From the NCBI GenBank assembly GCA_031255755.1, contig JAIRRX010000015.1:1-35735 (forward strand): a stretch of DNA of 35,735 nt, read 5' to 3'. Each line of letters opens with the position of its first letter. Position 1 is the stretch's first letter. The notes below the pieces were generated by a model. That model ran no database searches. It worked only from the letters and a program-made list of their open reading frames with translations, and had not been told where the DNA came from. The position numbers were made by a program, and so were the translations under genes. This document shows positions 10,145 through 19,663 of the stretch, one piece after another. This stretch comes from Prevotellaceae bacterium. GTDB lineage: Bacteria; Bacteroidota; Bacteroidia; Bacteroidales; UBA932.

Positions 10145-10930
10145 TTAAAATTCTATAATTCCCCAGCGTTCAGGAATGTGCATATTTATTCGCTTTTGAG
10201 GCGACCAAACCCAAAAATCCGATACTAATAATTTTCCATTTTCATCGGTTTTTTTTATGTATTTTTCATCAATAATATCAAAATTCCACTGGACTCTCAA
10301 AAGATTGAGTTTCCATTTATCTCCTTTATTCGGATGAGAATGTTTGCTGTCGGAATATTCATCAAAAGCGGAAAATGGAATGGCAAGTTCAACCGTCCAA
10401 AAACTGTCAATATCGGCAGGATTATTTAATGTTCCGTTCAAAAATACTGCTTTTTTCAAACCGTTAATATTCCAGCTACTGTTAAAATTTCCACCTTTGC
10501 TGTAAGGTTTATCCATTTGTAAATCCCAAGTAGCGCCGATTGCATTTATTTCAAATTCATAATAATTACAGGCATCTCCGTCAGGGTCAATAAACAGTTC
10601 AAAAGCGTTGTCAAGATAAATTTGCTGTTCGTTTTCGCTAATGTTTGCACAAATATGAGGCTCGTCAAATTTAACAGCCAAATATAAAAAATCGTTATCC
10701 CACAATATTTTTACACGTGTTTCATATTTCGGAAATCCGCCTCCGCGAATATCTTCAAAATCGTCAATCCAGTCGGTTTGCTGCCATGCAGGTTCGTCAA
10801 AATGTCCATCAATAATAATTTTTTCATCGATTTTACGGCAAATCGCATGTTTTACATTATCAGCATTTTGCGCTTTTACAGATATAAATATCAAAATAAT
10901 TGTTAAAAATGGCATCAATAATATTCTCAT
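10145..10930 (-). CDS. Secreted carbohydrate-binding family 9-like protein
   Basis: Signal peptide, 'AICRKIDEKIIIDGHFDEPAWQQTDWIDDF', 'KILWDNDFLYLAVKFDEPHI', 'LFIDPDGDACNYYEFEINAIGATWDL' as in CBM9-like domains. Confidence 0.88.
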   Translation of the reverse strand: MRILLMPFLTIILIFISVKAQNADNVKHAICRKIDEKIIIDGHFDEPAWQQTDWIDDFEDIRGGGFPKYETRVKILWDNDFLYLAVKFDEPHICANISENEQQIYLDNAFELFIDPDGDACNYYEFEINAIGATWDLQMDKPYSKGGNFNSSWNINGLKKAVFLNGTLNNPADIDSFWTVELAIPFSAFDEYSDSKHSHPNKGDKWKLNLLRVQWNFDIIDEKYIKKTDENGKLLVSDFWVWSPQKRINMHIPERWGIIEF

Positions 10931-10944
10931 TATAATATTTTTAT

Positions 10945-10962
10945 TTATCTTTGCAAAGATAA
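10945..10962. promoter_or_regulatory. 18-bp perfect palindrome TTATCTTTGCAAAGATAA carrying a TAnnTTTG -7 element on each strand
   Basis: Direct reading: TATCTTTG at 10946-10953 (+) and at 10961-10954 (-); 15 nt upstream of the CBM9-like start codon. Confidence 0.6.
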
Positions 10963-11023
10963 TTTTAATTTTTTATAATAAAAACAAAACAACATAATAA
11001 ACCGTAATAATAAAATAAATCAT

Positions 11024-11031
11024 TAACTTTG
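11024..11031 (+). promoter_or_regulatory. Candidate -7 element (TAACTTTG) upstream of lemA
   Basis: TAACTTTG matches TAnnTTTG; no convincing TTTG at the -33 spacing. Confidence 0.4.
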
Positions 11032-11095
11032 CCAAAATTTTAAACAAAATATATTTCACAGAAAAAATATTACTAACAAATAAAAATTATAAAAG

Positions 11096-11659
11096 ATGAG
11101 TACAACTTGGATTATTGTAATTATTGTCGCAATTTTGATTATATTTATAATCTCGCTTTACAATCGCTTGGTTCGTTATCGCAACAACCGCGAAAATGCT
11201 TTTGCCGACATAGATGTTCAACTTAAACAACGCCACGACCTTATACCACAACTTGTTGAAACGGTAAAAGGTTATGCGAAACACGAAAGCGAAACTTTTA
11301 TGAAAGTTACGCATGCACGTACTGCCGCTATGGGCGCTCAAACTATTGACCAAAAAATAGATGCAGAAAATCAACTTTCATCGGTATTAAGCGGTTTGAA
11401 AATTCAACTGGAAGCGTATCCCGAATTGAAAGCCAATACAAACTTTTTGCAGTTGCAGGAAGAAATGTCGGATGTAGAAAATAAACTTGCAGCCGTGCGC
11501 AGATATTTCAATTCGGCAACAAAAGAATACAACAATGCCGTTGAAACTTTCCCTGCAAATATTATTGCAGGAATGTTCGGTTTCAAACGCGAAAAAATGT
11601 TTGATACAGGCGAACAGGAACGCATCAGACTTGACGAACCGCCAAAAGTAAATTTTTAA
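11096..11659 (+). CDS. lemA: LemA family protein
   Basis: Single N-terminal TM then 'YNRLVRYRNNRENAFADIDVQLKQRHDLIPQLVETVKGYAKHESETF', 'VRRYFNSATKEYNNAVETFPANIIAGMFGFK'. Confidence 0.95.
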   Translation: MSTTWIIVIIVAILIIFIISLYNRLVRYRNNRENAFADIDVQLKQRHDLIPQLVETVKGYAKHESETFMKVTHARTAAMGAQTIDQKIDAENQLSSVLSGLKIQLEAYPELKANTNFLQLQEEMSDVENKLAAVRRYFNSATKEYNNAVETFPANIIAGMFGFKREKMFDTGEQERIRLDEPPKVNF

Positions 11660-11693
11660 AAACAAAATTTAATGTAAAATAATTCGCATATAA

Positions 11694-12632
11694 ATGAAAT
11701 ACGTTGGAATACAGACACAAAAAAGAATTAACAACTTCAAATCTACATTATTATTAATACTTTTTCCGTGTATAATCCTTTTACTCGTTTGGGCTTTTTT
11801 TCAAATTATTTACGGTCAGTTTGATAATGATACCAATTATAATTTAACCCATGCAAACAGTATGTTTATTGAAACATTACCATGGGTTATCGGTATTTGT
11901 TTGCTTTGGTTTCTGATTGCATATTTTGCAAATACAACAATAATAAATATGTCAACAGGTTCACGCCCGCTTGAACGCAGAGACAATAAAAGAATTTATA
12001 ATTTGGTTGAAAATCTTTGTATTGCCAATAATATCAGTATGCCGAAGATTAATATAATCGACGATGATTCGCTTAATGCATTTGCAAGCGGAATAAATAA
12101 AAAAACGTTCACGGTAACGCTTTCGCGAGGTATAATAAACAAACTTAACGACCAGGAACTTGAAGGCGTGATAGCGCACGAACTTACTCACATTCGCAAT
12201 CGTGATGTAAAATTGCTGATAGTTTCCATTGTTTTTGTCGGAATATTTTCGTTTCTTACGCAAATGCTTTTTCGCACTTTGCTTTATGGAAATCATCGCC
12301 GAAGCGGAAACAATAAAGGCGGTGGCGCTGTTGTTGTTATTGTTGCTTTAGCGCTTGCCGTAGTTGGCTATTTAATAACTATCATGATGCGGTTTGCAAT
12401 ATCAAGAAAACGCGAATACATGGCAGATGCAGGCGGTGCGGAAATGACTAAAAATCCTTTGGCATTAGCTTCGGCGTTGCGCAAAATTTCAACAGATTCA
12501 CGAATTGAAACAGTAACACAAAAAGATGTTGCTCAACTGTTTATTGATAATCCGCTACAAAAAGGAATTGCAGGTTTGTTTTCAACGCATCCGCCAATAG
12601 AAAAGCGGATACAAATTCTTGAACAGTTTTAG
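11694..12632 (+). CDS. htpX: M48-family zinc metalloprotease (HtpX-like)
   Basis: 'GVIAHELTHIRNRDVKLLIV' (HExxH), 'ISRKREYMADAGGAEMTKNPLALASALRKI', 'LFSTHPPIEKRIQIL'; downstream of lemA. Confidence 0.93.
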   Translation: MKYVGIQTQKRINNFKSTLLLILFPCIILLLVWAFFQIIYGQFDNDTNYNLTHANSMFIETLPWVIGICLLWFLIAYFANTTIINMSTGSRPLERRDNKRIYNLVENLCIANNISMPKINIIDDDSLNAFASGINKKTFTVTLSRGIINKLNDQELEGVIAHELTHIRNRDVKLLIVSIVFVGIFSFLTQMLFRTLLYGNHRRSGNNKGGGAVVVIVALALAVVGYLITIMMRFAISRKREYMADAGGAEMTKNPLALASALRKISTDSRIETVTQKDVAQLFIDNPLQKGIAGLFSTHPPIEKRIQILEQF

Positions 12633-12762
12633 TAATTTGGAATGTGTATAATTGTCATTCCGTAAAAATAAATTTGCCGAAAAATTAAGATTTAATACTG
12701 ACAATAGCGTATTTTGGGTTTGTTTTTAGGAAAATAAGTTGCAATTTTATTTGCATAAAATG

Positions 12763-12792
12763 TTTGTTAATAAAATAATTTTGTTATCTTTG
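12763..12792 (+). promoter_or_regulatory. Bacteroidetes-type promoter of rplU-rpmA
   Basis: TTTG (12763-12766), 18-nt spacer, TATCTTTG (12785-12792). Confidence 0.65.
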
Positions 12793-12856
12793 CAGTCCGA
12801 AAATTTATTATATAAAGACTAAAATAAAGATATTCAATATTATAAAATAAAAATTA

Positions 12857-13234
12857 ATGTACGTAATAGTAGAAATAGCAGGTCAACAATTTAAAGTTGA
12901 AAAAGATCAGAAACTGTTTGTCCACCGTCTCGAAGGCGCTGAAGGCGACCTCGTAAGTTTCGATAAAATTCTGCTGATTGATAATGACGGACAGGTACAA
13001 ATTGGCACACCTGTAATACAAGATGCCTCGATTAGTGCAAAAATTCTCAAACATCTTAAAGGTGATAAAGTTATTGTTTTTAAGAAAAAGAGAAGAAAAG
13101 GTTATGCTGTTAAAAACGGTCATCGTCAACAGTTTACACAAATTCAGATAGAAGAAATAAACATTGCCACAGAAAGCAAACGCGAAGAAAAGTCATCGGA
13201 CAGTGATCTTTCAACTAATGCTGAGGCTGTTTAA
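12857..13234 (+). CDS. rplU: 50S ribosomal protein L21
   Basis: MYVIVEIAGQQFKVEKDQKLFVHRL...FKKKRRKGYAVKNGHRQQFTQIQIEEI. Confidence 0.97.
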   Translation: MYVIVEIAGQQFKVEKDQKLFVHRLEGAEGDLVSFDKILLIDNDGQVQIGTPVIQDASISAKILKHLKGDKVIVFKKKRRKGYAVKNGHRQQFTQIQIEEINIATESKREEKSSDSDLSTNAEAV

Positions 13235-13277
13235 TACTTGATTAATTTTGATTTAGAAACAATAAAAATTTATAAAG

Positions 13278-13535
13278 ATGGCACATAAAAAAGGTGTAGG
13301 TAGTTCAAAAAACGGACGTGAATCACACAGTAAACGATTAGGAGTAAAATTATTCGGCGGACAATTTGCAACTGCAGGAAATATTTTGGTTCGCCAGCGT
13401 GGAACGGTTCATAATCCCGGCGAAAATGTAGGCATAGGCAGAGACCATACTCTTTATGCTTTGATTGACGGAATTGTTGTTTTTCGTCGTAAACGCAACA
13501 ATAAATCATTTGTTTCCGTAATCCAGCAAGCTTAA
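13278..13535 (+). CDS. rpmA: 50S ribosomal protein L27
   Basis: [65 protein letters not shown]. Confidence 0.98.
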   Translation: MAHKKGVGSSKNGRESHSKRLGVKLFGGQFATAGNILVRQRGTVHNPGENVGIGRDHTLYALIDGIVVFRRKRNNKSFVSVIQQA

Positions 13536-13554
13536 GTTTTGCTATTGTAATAAT

Positions 13555-13584
13555 AAAAACATACGCTAAAGGCGTATGTTTTTT
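13555..13584. terminator. Intrinsic terminator after rpmA (probably bidirectional)
   Basis: AAAAACATACGC-TAAAG-GCGTATGTTTTTT. Confidence 0.85.
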
Positions 13585-13607
13585 ATTTTAAAAAAATCAG
13601 AGAATTT

Positions 13608-14264
13608 TTATTTTGAATAATTTCTTTCGCCAAAAATAAGCGAACCTATACGAATTATCGTACTGCCTTCGCTTATAGCAATTTTGTAGTCATTGCTCAT
13701 ACCCATTGACAGTTCACAAAAATCAGAATTGCCGACAAATGTCGTTTTTTTCAATTCATCAAAAACTGTGCGTAACGTGTGAAATTCACTGCGTATTTGA
13801 TTTGTATTATCGGTAAAGGTTGCAATTCCCATAAGTCCGACAATTTTAACGAATGTGTGTGCCAGAAACTCTTTTGTTGATAAATATTCCTGTAATTCCT
13901 TGACGGAAAAGCCGAATTTTGTTTCTTCCATTGCAATGTGAAGCTGTAAAAGGCATTTTATTATTCTGTTCCGTTTTGCCGCTTCTTTGTTTATTTCGGC
14001 AAGCAATCGAGGCGAATCAACAGAATGTATAAGACTTACAAAGGGAACAATATACTTTATTTTATTTGTTTGCAGATGTCCTATAAAATGCCATTCTATA
14101 TCTTTGGGCAATTCATTATATTTTTTAACGAGTTCCTGAGGTTTGTTTTCTCCGAAAATACGCAAACCGCTGTTATATGCATGCTGAACGGTTTCACACG
14201 AATGTGTTTTTGAAACCGCAACAATCTTAATTTCGTTGGGAATGGATTTTATAAAACCGTCCAT
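13608..14264 (-). CDS. YggS/PROSC-family PLP homeostasis protein
   Basis: 'IKIVAVSKTHSCETVQHAYNSGLRIFGENKPQELVKKYNELPKDIEWHFIGHLQTNKIKYI', 'LSMGMSNDYKIAISEGSTIIRIGSLIFGER'. Confidence 0.95.
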   Translation of the reverse strand: MDGFIKSIPNEIKIVAVSKTHSCETVQHAYNSGLRIFGENKPQELVKKYNELPKDIEWHFIGHLQTNKIKYIVPFVSLIHSVDSPRLLAEINKEAAKRNRIIKCLLQLHIAMEETKFGFSVKELQEYLSTKEFLAHTFVKIVGLMGIATFTDNTNQIRSEFHTLRTVFDELKKTTFVGNSDFCELSMGMSNDYKIAISEGSTIIRIGSLIFGERNYSK

Positions 14265-14317
14265 TGATTTTTGCTGTCAATATTTAACTGCGATAAAAAA
14301 TACTTTTATTTAAGTTA

Positions 14318-16192
14318 TTATCTTTTTCTTTTGTTTTTCTGCTGTAACTGTTGCTGCTGGCGTTGCATTTCTTCAAGTTTCATCTGAAATTTTGATTTTT
14401 TTATCGGCTGTTTTGCATGTTCCTGCATTTTTCTGAGCAAATCTTCATCTTTTACGATATATTTGCGTATAAACCACATTTGTCCTATGGTTATCATGTT
14501 AGACAATAAATAATAATAACTCAGTCCGCTTGAAAAATTATTACAGAAACACAACATCATTACTGGCATAAAGTATAATGACATAAATTTCATTCCCGGC
14601 ATTGAATTTTGGCTTTGCGACTGGCTTGACATTGTTATTTTTGTATAGAAAAACATCGATATTGCCATCAGCAAGGCAAAAAGACTTACATGGTCGCCAT
14701 AAAACGGAATGCTAAACGGTAAATTCAAAACAGAATCGAAGCCCGAAAGGTCGTCAGCCCAAAGAAATGCTTTTTGGCGCAATTCAAACGAACTTGGGAA
14801 AAAACGAAACATCGCAATAAGAATAGGAAACTGTAAAAGCATCGGCAAACAGCCTCCGAACATGCTTGCTCCGTTTTTTTTGTAAAGAGCCATTGTTTCC
14901 TGCTGTTTTTTCATTGCATCTTCCTTTTTTGGATATTTTGCGGCAATCTTGTCAATTTCTGGTTTAAGCAAACGCATTTTTGCCATCGATACATATGATT
15001 TTCGTGTAAACGGAAATATTATTAATTTTATTAAAACAGTCAGTATCAATATTATTATACCATAGTTGGAAATAAAATTCTCAAAGAAATTAAAAACAGG
15101 AATAATGATATATTTATTTATCAAACCATCGATGCCAATCCAGCTTATAGGTACAAGTTTTTCAAATTTCAATTCGTATGAATGTAATGTATTATAATGA
15201 TTTGTTCCCAGATAAAAACTCAACGCATAATCCTGATTTGCAACCATTGAATTGTAAGGAACCGTTGTATATGTTTCAAATCGTTTTACCAGACTGTCAA
15301 TATTTCTTTCATTATACGTTTTGAAACTTAATTCTGCTCCGTCAAAATTGTTTTTATTGATAAGAATTGCCGAAAAAAACTGTTGTTTATACGCAATCCA
15401 GTTAATTTTTACGCTTCGCAGTTTTTCCGATTTTTCGGCGCTCCTGCCAGAAAGTTTTTCTATTGATGTTTCATCTGGAAATCTGTATGCAAGATCTGTA
15501 TAATTATTTTCATTGCTAAAACCTTTTTCCTGCTGTGGAGAATTCATAGTCCACCGCAATCCCATGCTTGTTTCGCGTTTTTCTATGTAATCCTGCAATC
15601 CCACAAAATGCACATCAAGGTCAACAAGATATGAGCCTTGCCGTATTTTGTACACATATTCGATATATCCGTTACCCAATGCAAGCCGCAACGGAAAACT
15701 GATAACAGTGTCGGTTTCGTTCATTACAATCTGCGTTTCATTTACGGCAGGCTCGAAAGCCATTTTTGATGTTGATACTGCCTGATTTGCATAAAATTCA
15801 AACGAAAAATCATTATCTTTACCACTAAACAGGATTAACGGTTTTTTGCTGTATGTGAAAAAACCTTTAAGTTCTGCCGAATATATGCGTCCTCCGATAT
15901 TGGTTAACGTAAGTTTCAGCAAATCGTTTTCAATTGTATAAAATTCTTCATCTTTCTGTATAACTGCCTGTAAAACGGTATCCACAGTCGGTTGTAATGT
16001 GTCGCCTGTAAGAGTATTTAAACTGTCGGTAAGAAGCAGTTCCTGCCTGCTGTTGATTTCTCTGACATGAGAAATTGAATCCTGCACTCGTTTTTCTTCG
16101 TTGTATTTTGCTGCCTGCTTCGAATTAAAAATTCCGAATCCAATTATTATTGCAACAATAAGAACTAATCCTGTAACTGTATTTTTATCCAT
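14318..16192 (-). CDS. yidC: Membrane protein insertase YidC
   Basis: 'MDKNTVTGLVLIVAIIIGFGIFNSKQAAKYNEEKR', periplasmic domain, 'YGIIILILTVLIKLIIFPFTRKSYVSMAKMRLLKPEIDKI', basic C-terminus. Start at internal Met (16192) instead of 16303. Confidence 0.96.
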   Translation of the reverse strand: MDKNTVTGLVLIVAIIIGFGIFNSKQAAKYNEEKRVQDSISHVREINSRQELLLTDSLNTLTGDTLQPTVDTVLQAVIQKDEEFYTIENDLLKLTLTNIGGRIYSAELKGFFTYSKKPLILFSGKDNDFSFEFYANQAVSTSKMAFEPAVNETQIVMNETDTVISFPLRLALGNGYIEYVYKIRQGSYLVDLDVHFVGLQDYIEKRETSMGLRWTMNSPQQEKGFSNENNYTDLAYRFPDETSIEKLSGRSAEKSEKLRSVKINWIAYKQQFFSAILINKNNFDGAELSFKTYNERNIDSLVKRFETYTTVPYNSMVANQDYALSFYLGTNHYNTLHSYELKFEKLVPISWIGIDGLINKYIIIPVFNFFENFISNYGIIILILTVLIKLIIFPFTRKSYVSMAKMRLLKPEIDKIAAKYPKKEDAMKKQQETMALYKKNGASMFGGCLPMLLQFPILIAMFRFFPSSFELRQKAFLWADDLSGFDSVLNLPFSIPFYGDHVSLFALLMAISMFFYTKITMSSQSQSQNSMPGMKFMSLYFMPVMMLCFCNNFSSGLSYYYLLSNMITIGQMWFIRKYIVKDEDLLRKMQEHAKQPIKKSKFQMKLEEMQRQQQQLQQKNKRKR

Positions 16193-16340
16193 GGTAAAAT
16201 TAGAAGTATTTATCTGTTTTATAATTATATTCATGTATAAAAATACATGAATTTTACTAATATGGCGGCAAAGATAATATTTTAAAATAAAAATTCCGAA
16301 CAAATATTGAAATTAATGAATAAAACGCAAAATAAATATA

Positions 16341-16451
16341 ATGTTTTTGCCTGATATTAAACATCTTTGGAAAATCATTGATAATGTAATTTTCGCTATT
16401 AAAGAGGAGTGTAACGGAAAAACAGAAAACAATGCCGAAAGAAATTATTAA
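16341..16451 (+). other. Candidate small ORF (36 aa), not in supplied track
   Basis: ATG...TAA translates to MFLPDIKHLWKIIDNVIFAIKEECNGKTENNAERNY; A-rich upstream region; lies in the large yidC-purA intergenic gap. Confidence 0.25.
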
Positions 16452-16681
16452 ATTATGTAAATGAAAATCACTGTTCGGACAAACAAATTAGCAAATACAC
16501 AAAAATAATGTAAGTTTGACATGTGTTTTTATTTTGCGGTATGTTTGTCAATATGTTTTATATCAACATAATGTAAAATGTAAATATTTTATCATGATAT
16601 TTTGTTGAAAAAAAAACAGTCATATTTACTTTCATACAAAAAAAAATATCTACATTTATAACCTCAAATTTATGTAAAAAT

Positions 16682-17941
16682 ATGAAAGCAGATGTAGTTT
16701 TAGGACTTCAATGGGGCGACGAAGGTAAAGGTAAAATTGTTGATTTTCTTACGCCTGATTATTATATGGTTGCCCGTTTTCAAGGAGGACCCAACGCCGG
16801 TCATTCACTTGAATTTAATGATAAAAAAATTGTGTTGCATACCGTTCCTTCGGGAATTTTTCGTGAAAACACTTTAAATTTAATAGGCAATGGCGTTGTT
16901 ATTGACCCTGTGATACTAATGGATGAAATCAACGCTATTGAGGCTATGGGTGTGAATGTAAAATCTAATTTAATCATATCAAAACGTGCGCATTTAATTT
17001 TGCCTACGCATAAACTTATAGATACGGCATCGGAATTATCAAAAGGAGAAACCAAAATCGGCTCTACGCTTAAAGGTATATGCCCTGCTTATATGGACAA
17101 AACAGGACGCAACGGATTGCGGATAGGTGATTTGTTATCCGATAAATTCCAAGAGCGTTATAATGCTTTGAAAAACGCGCATATAAATATTCTGAAACAT
17201 TTCGATTTCAAATATACAATAGAAGAGTCGGAATGGTTGCAGGCAATAGAACGCATTAAAACATTGAGACTTGTGGACAGCGAATACGAAATAAACAATT
17301 CTTTGGATTTGCATAAAAGAATTTTATGTGAAGGCGCACAAGGTTCATTACTTGATGTTGATTTCGGAACATATCCTTATGTTACTTCATCCAGTACAAT
17401 TTGTGCCGGAGCATGTACAGGCTTGGGAATTGCACCGTGCAGAATAGGAGAAGTTTTTGGAATTTTCAAAGCATACTGCACACGAGTAGGAAGCGGAGCG
17501 TTTCCTACAGAATTGCATGATGAAACAGGAGAAAAAATGCGGCGCACGGGACGTGAATTCGGCGCAACAACAGGACGACCGCGCCGTACAGGCTGGCTTG
17601 ACTTGCCCGCTCTTAAATATTCAATCATGGTAAATGGCGTTACGCAATTAATAATGATGAAAGCCGATGTACTTGATGATTTTGATACTATACGCATTGC
17701 CGTTGCATACAAAATAAACGGCAAAGTTTACGAAACTATTCCTTATGACATGAACCATACGGATATTGAAATTATATACAAGGATTTCGAAGGTTGGAAA
17801 ACAAAAATATCAAATTTTAAGTCGTACAAAAAACTACCGACAGCGTTTAAAAATTATGTTGATTTCATAGAAACGGCAACGGGACGCTCGCTGAAAGCAA
17901 TTTCTGTAGGACCAAACAGAGAAGAAACAATAATACGTTGA
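16682..17941 (+). CDS. purA: Adenylosuccinate synthetase
   Basis: MKADVVLGLQWGDEGKGKIVDFLTPDYYMVARFQGGPNAGHSLEF...; 'GRPRRTGWLDLPALKYS'. Confidence 0.98.
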   Translation: MKADVVLGLQWGDEGKGKIVDFLTPDYYMVARFQGGPNAGHSLEFNDKKIVLHTVPSGIFRENTLNLIGNGVVIDPVILMDEINAIEAMGVNVKSNLIISKRAHLILPTHKLIDTASELSKGETKIGSTLKGICPAYMDKTGRNGLRIGDLLSDKFQERYNALKNAHINILKHFDFKYTIEESEWLQAIERIKTLRLVDSEYEINNSLDLHKRILCEGAQGSLLDVDFGTYPYVTSSSTICAGACTGLGIAPCRIGEVFGIFKAYCTRVGSGAFPTELHDETGEKMRRTGREFGATTGRPRRTGWLDLPALKYSIMVNGVTQLIMMKADVLDDFDTIRIAVAYKINGKVYETIPYDMNHTDIEIIYKDFEGWKTKISNFKSYKKLPTAFKNYVDFIETATGRSLKAISVGPNREETIIR

Positions 17942-17979
17942 TAAACAATTAATAAAAGATAACTCACAAAATACTTATT

Positions 17980-19632
17980 ATGGAAAAAATTATTAAATTA
18001 ATGAAAGATGTACCGGCAATTCGCTGGACAGCGCTATTATTATTGGCATTTGCCATGTTTTGTTCCTATATCTTTATGGATATTCTTTCGCCTATCAAAG
18101 ATTTGATGCAATCAACTCGTGGCTGGGATTCAACCGCTTTCGGAACAATGCAGGGTTCGGAAACATTTTTAAATGTTTTTATTTTCTTTTTGATTTTTGC
18201 AGGTATCATTCTTGATAAAATGGGTGTTCGGTTTACCGCTATTTTATCTGGCATCGTAATGCTTGCAGGAGCGGCAATAAACTGGTATGCGGTAACCGAA
18301 GCTTTTCAAAATTCAGGTTTGCATACATGGTTTACAAATAATCTTAATTACATTCCCGGCTTTGATGAATTGGGTATTTCGCCGTTTTACGCGGGTATGC
18401 CCGCATCTGCCAAGTTTGCATCGGTTGGCTTTATGATTTTTGGCTGTGGCGTTGAAATGGCGGGAATTACAGTTTCACGCGGAATCGTAAAATGGTTCAA
18501 AGGCAAAGAAATGGCTTTAGCAATGGGGTCGGAAATGGCATTGGCGCGTTTGGGCGTTGCTACGTGTATGATTTTCTCTCCTGTATTTGCAAAATGGGGC
18601 GGAAATATTGATGTTTCGCGTTCGGTGGCATTCGGCGTAATACTTCTGATGATTGCTCTGATAATGTTTATAGCCTATTTCTTTATGGATAGAAAATTAG
18701 ATGCGCAGACAGGCGAAGCTGAAGAAAAAGACGACCCGTTCAAAATTAAAGATATTGGAAAAATACTTTCAAGCAGCGGTTTTTGGTTGGTTGCTTTGCT
18801 TTGTGTTCTTTATTATTCCGCAATTTTCCCATTCCAGAAATATGCGGTAAACATGCTGCAATGCAATTTGACATTTATTCCGCCTGCCGAAGGTTCTTTC
18901 TGGGCATCAAATTTATGTACGATAATTCAATATTTTATAATGTTGATGGTTGCTGCTGCTGCTTTTGCAAGTAATTTCAGTAAAAAAACATTAAAAATTG
19001 TATTATTGACGACATCTGTCGTATGCTTAATCATTTTCTGTGTTATGGGTTATATGCGTCAATCTGCCGAAACGATTTTTGCAGTATTTCCTCTTCTGGC
19101 AGTTGGAATTACGCCAATTATCGGAAAATATGTGGATACAAAAGGTAAAGCTGCATCAATGCTTATGATTGGTTCTATTTTATTGATTGCATGTCATTTG
19201 ACGTTTGCATTTGTTTTGCCGATGTTCAAAGGAAGCGCTATCGGCGGCATAATGGTTGCATACATAACAATTTTAGTACTTGGGTCATCATTCTCTCTTG
19301 TTCCGGCATCATTGTGGCCCAGCGTTCCGAAATTAGTTGATAACAAAGTTATCGGTTCGGCTTATGCGTTGATTTTCTGGATACAAAATATAGGTTTGTG
19401 GCTCTTCCCGCTATTGATTGGTAAAATTTTGGATGCATCAAATCCGACAGTTGTACAGCAATTAAAGGATAACCTGATTACACCCGAAGCGGCAGCTACT
19501 TCGTATGACTATACCAATCCGCTTTTAATGCTGGCTTGTTTGGGCGTTGCAGCGTTGATTTTAGGATTTTATCTTAAAGCCGTTGATAAACGCAAAGGTT
19601 ACGGACTTGAACTGCCTAACATCAAAAAATAA
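17980..19632 (+). CDS. MFS transporter (paralogue 1)
   Basis: About 12 hydrophobic segments; 'FAGIILDKMGVRFTAILSGIVM' MFS motif A-like; 'VKWFKGKEMALAMGSEMALARLGVA'. Confidence 0.9.
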   Translation: MEKIIKLMKDVPAIRWTALLLLAFAMFCSYIFMDILSPIKDLMQSTRGWDSTAFGTMQGSETFLNVFIFFLIFAGIILDKMGVRFTAILSGIVMLAGAAINWYAVTEAFQNSGLHTWFTNNLNYIPGFDELGISPFYAGMPASAKFASVGFMIFGCGVEMAGITVSRGIVKWFKGKEMALAMGSEMALARLGVATCMIFSPVFAKWGGNIDVSRSVAFGVILLMIALIMFIAYFFMDRKLDAQTGEAEEKDDPFKIKDIGKILSSSGFWLVALLCVLYYSAIFPFQKYAVNMLQCNLTFIPPAEGSFWASNLCTIIQYFIMLMVAAAAFASNFSKKTLKIVLLTTSVVCLIIFCVMGYMRQSAETIFAVFPLLAVGITPIIGKYVDTKGKAASMLMIGSILLIACHLTFAFVLPMFKGSAIGGIMVAYITILVLGSSFSLVPASLWPSVPKLVDNKVIGSAYALIFWIQNIGLWLFPLLIGKILDASNPTVVQQLKDNLITPEAAATSYDYTNPLLMLACLGVAALILGFYLKAVDKRKGYGLELPNIKK

Positions 19633-19663
19633 AACACAATTTTAATAATCAAAAATTATATAA

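Noticed and set aside
11387-11665. Overlapping minus-strand ORFs of 92 and 73 aa
   Set aside because: Both antisense to lemA, which has clear family motifs.
12648-12661. 'GTCATTCCG' as another repeat family member
   Set aside because: Too short and lacks a matching arm; likely chance.
17377-17724. 115-aa minus-strand ORF
   Set aside because: Antisense within purA; composition consistent with a shadow ORF.
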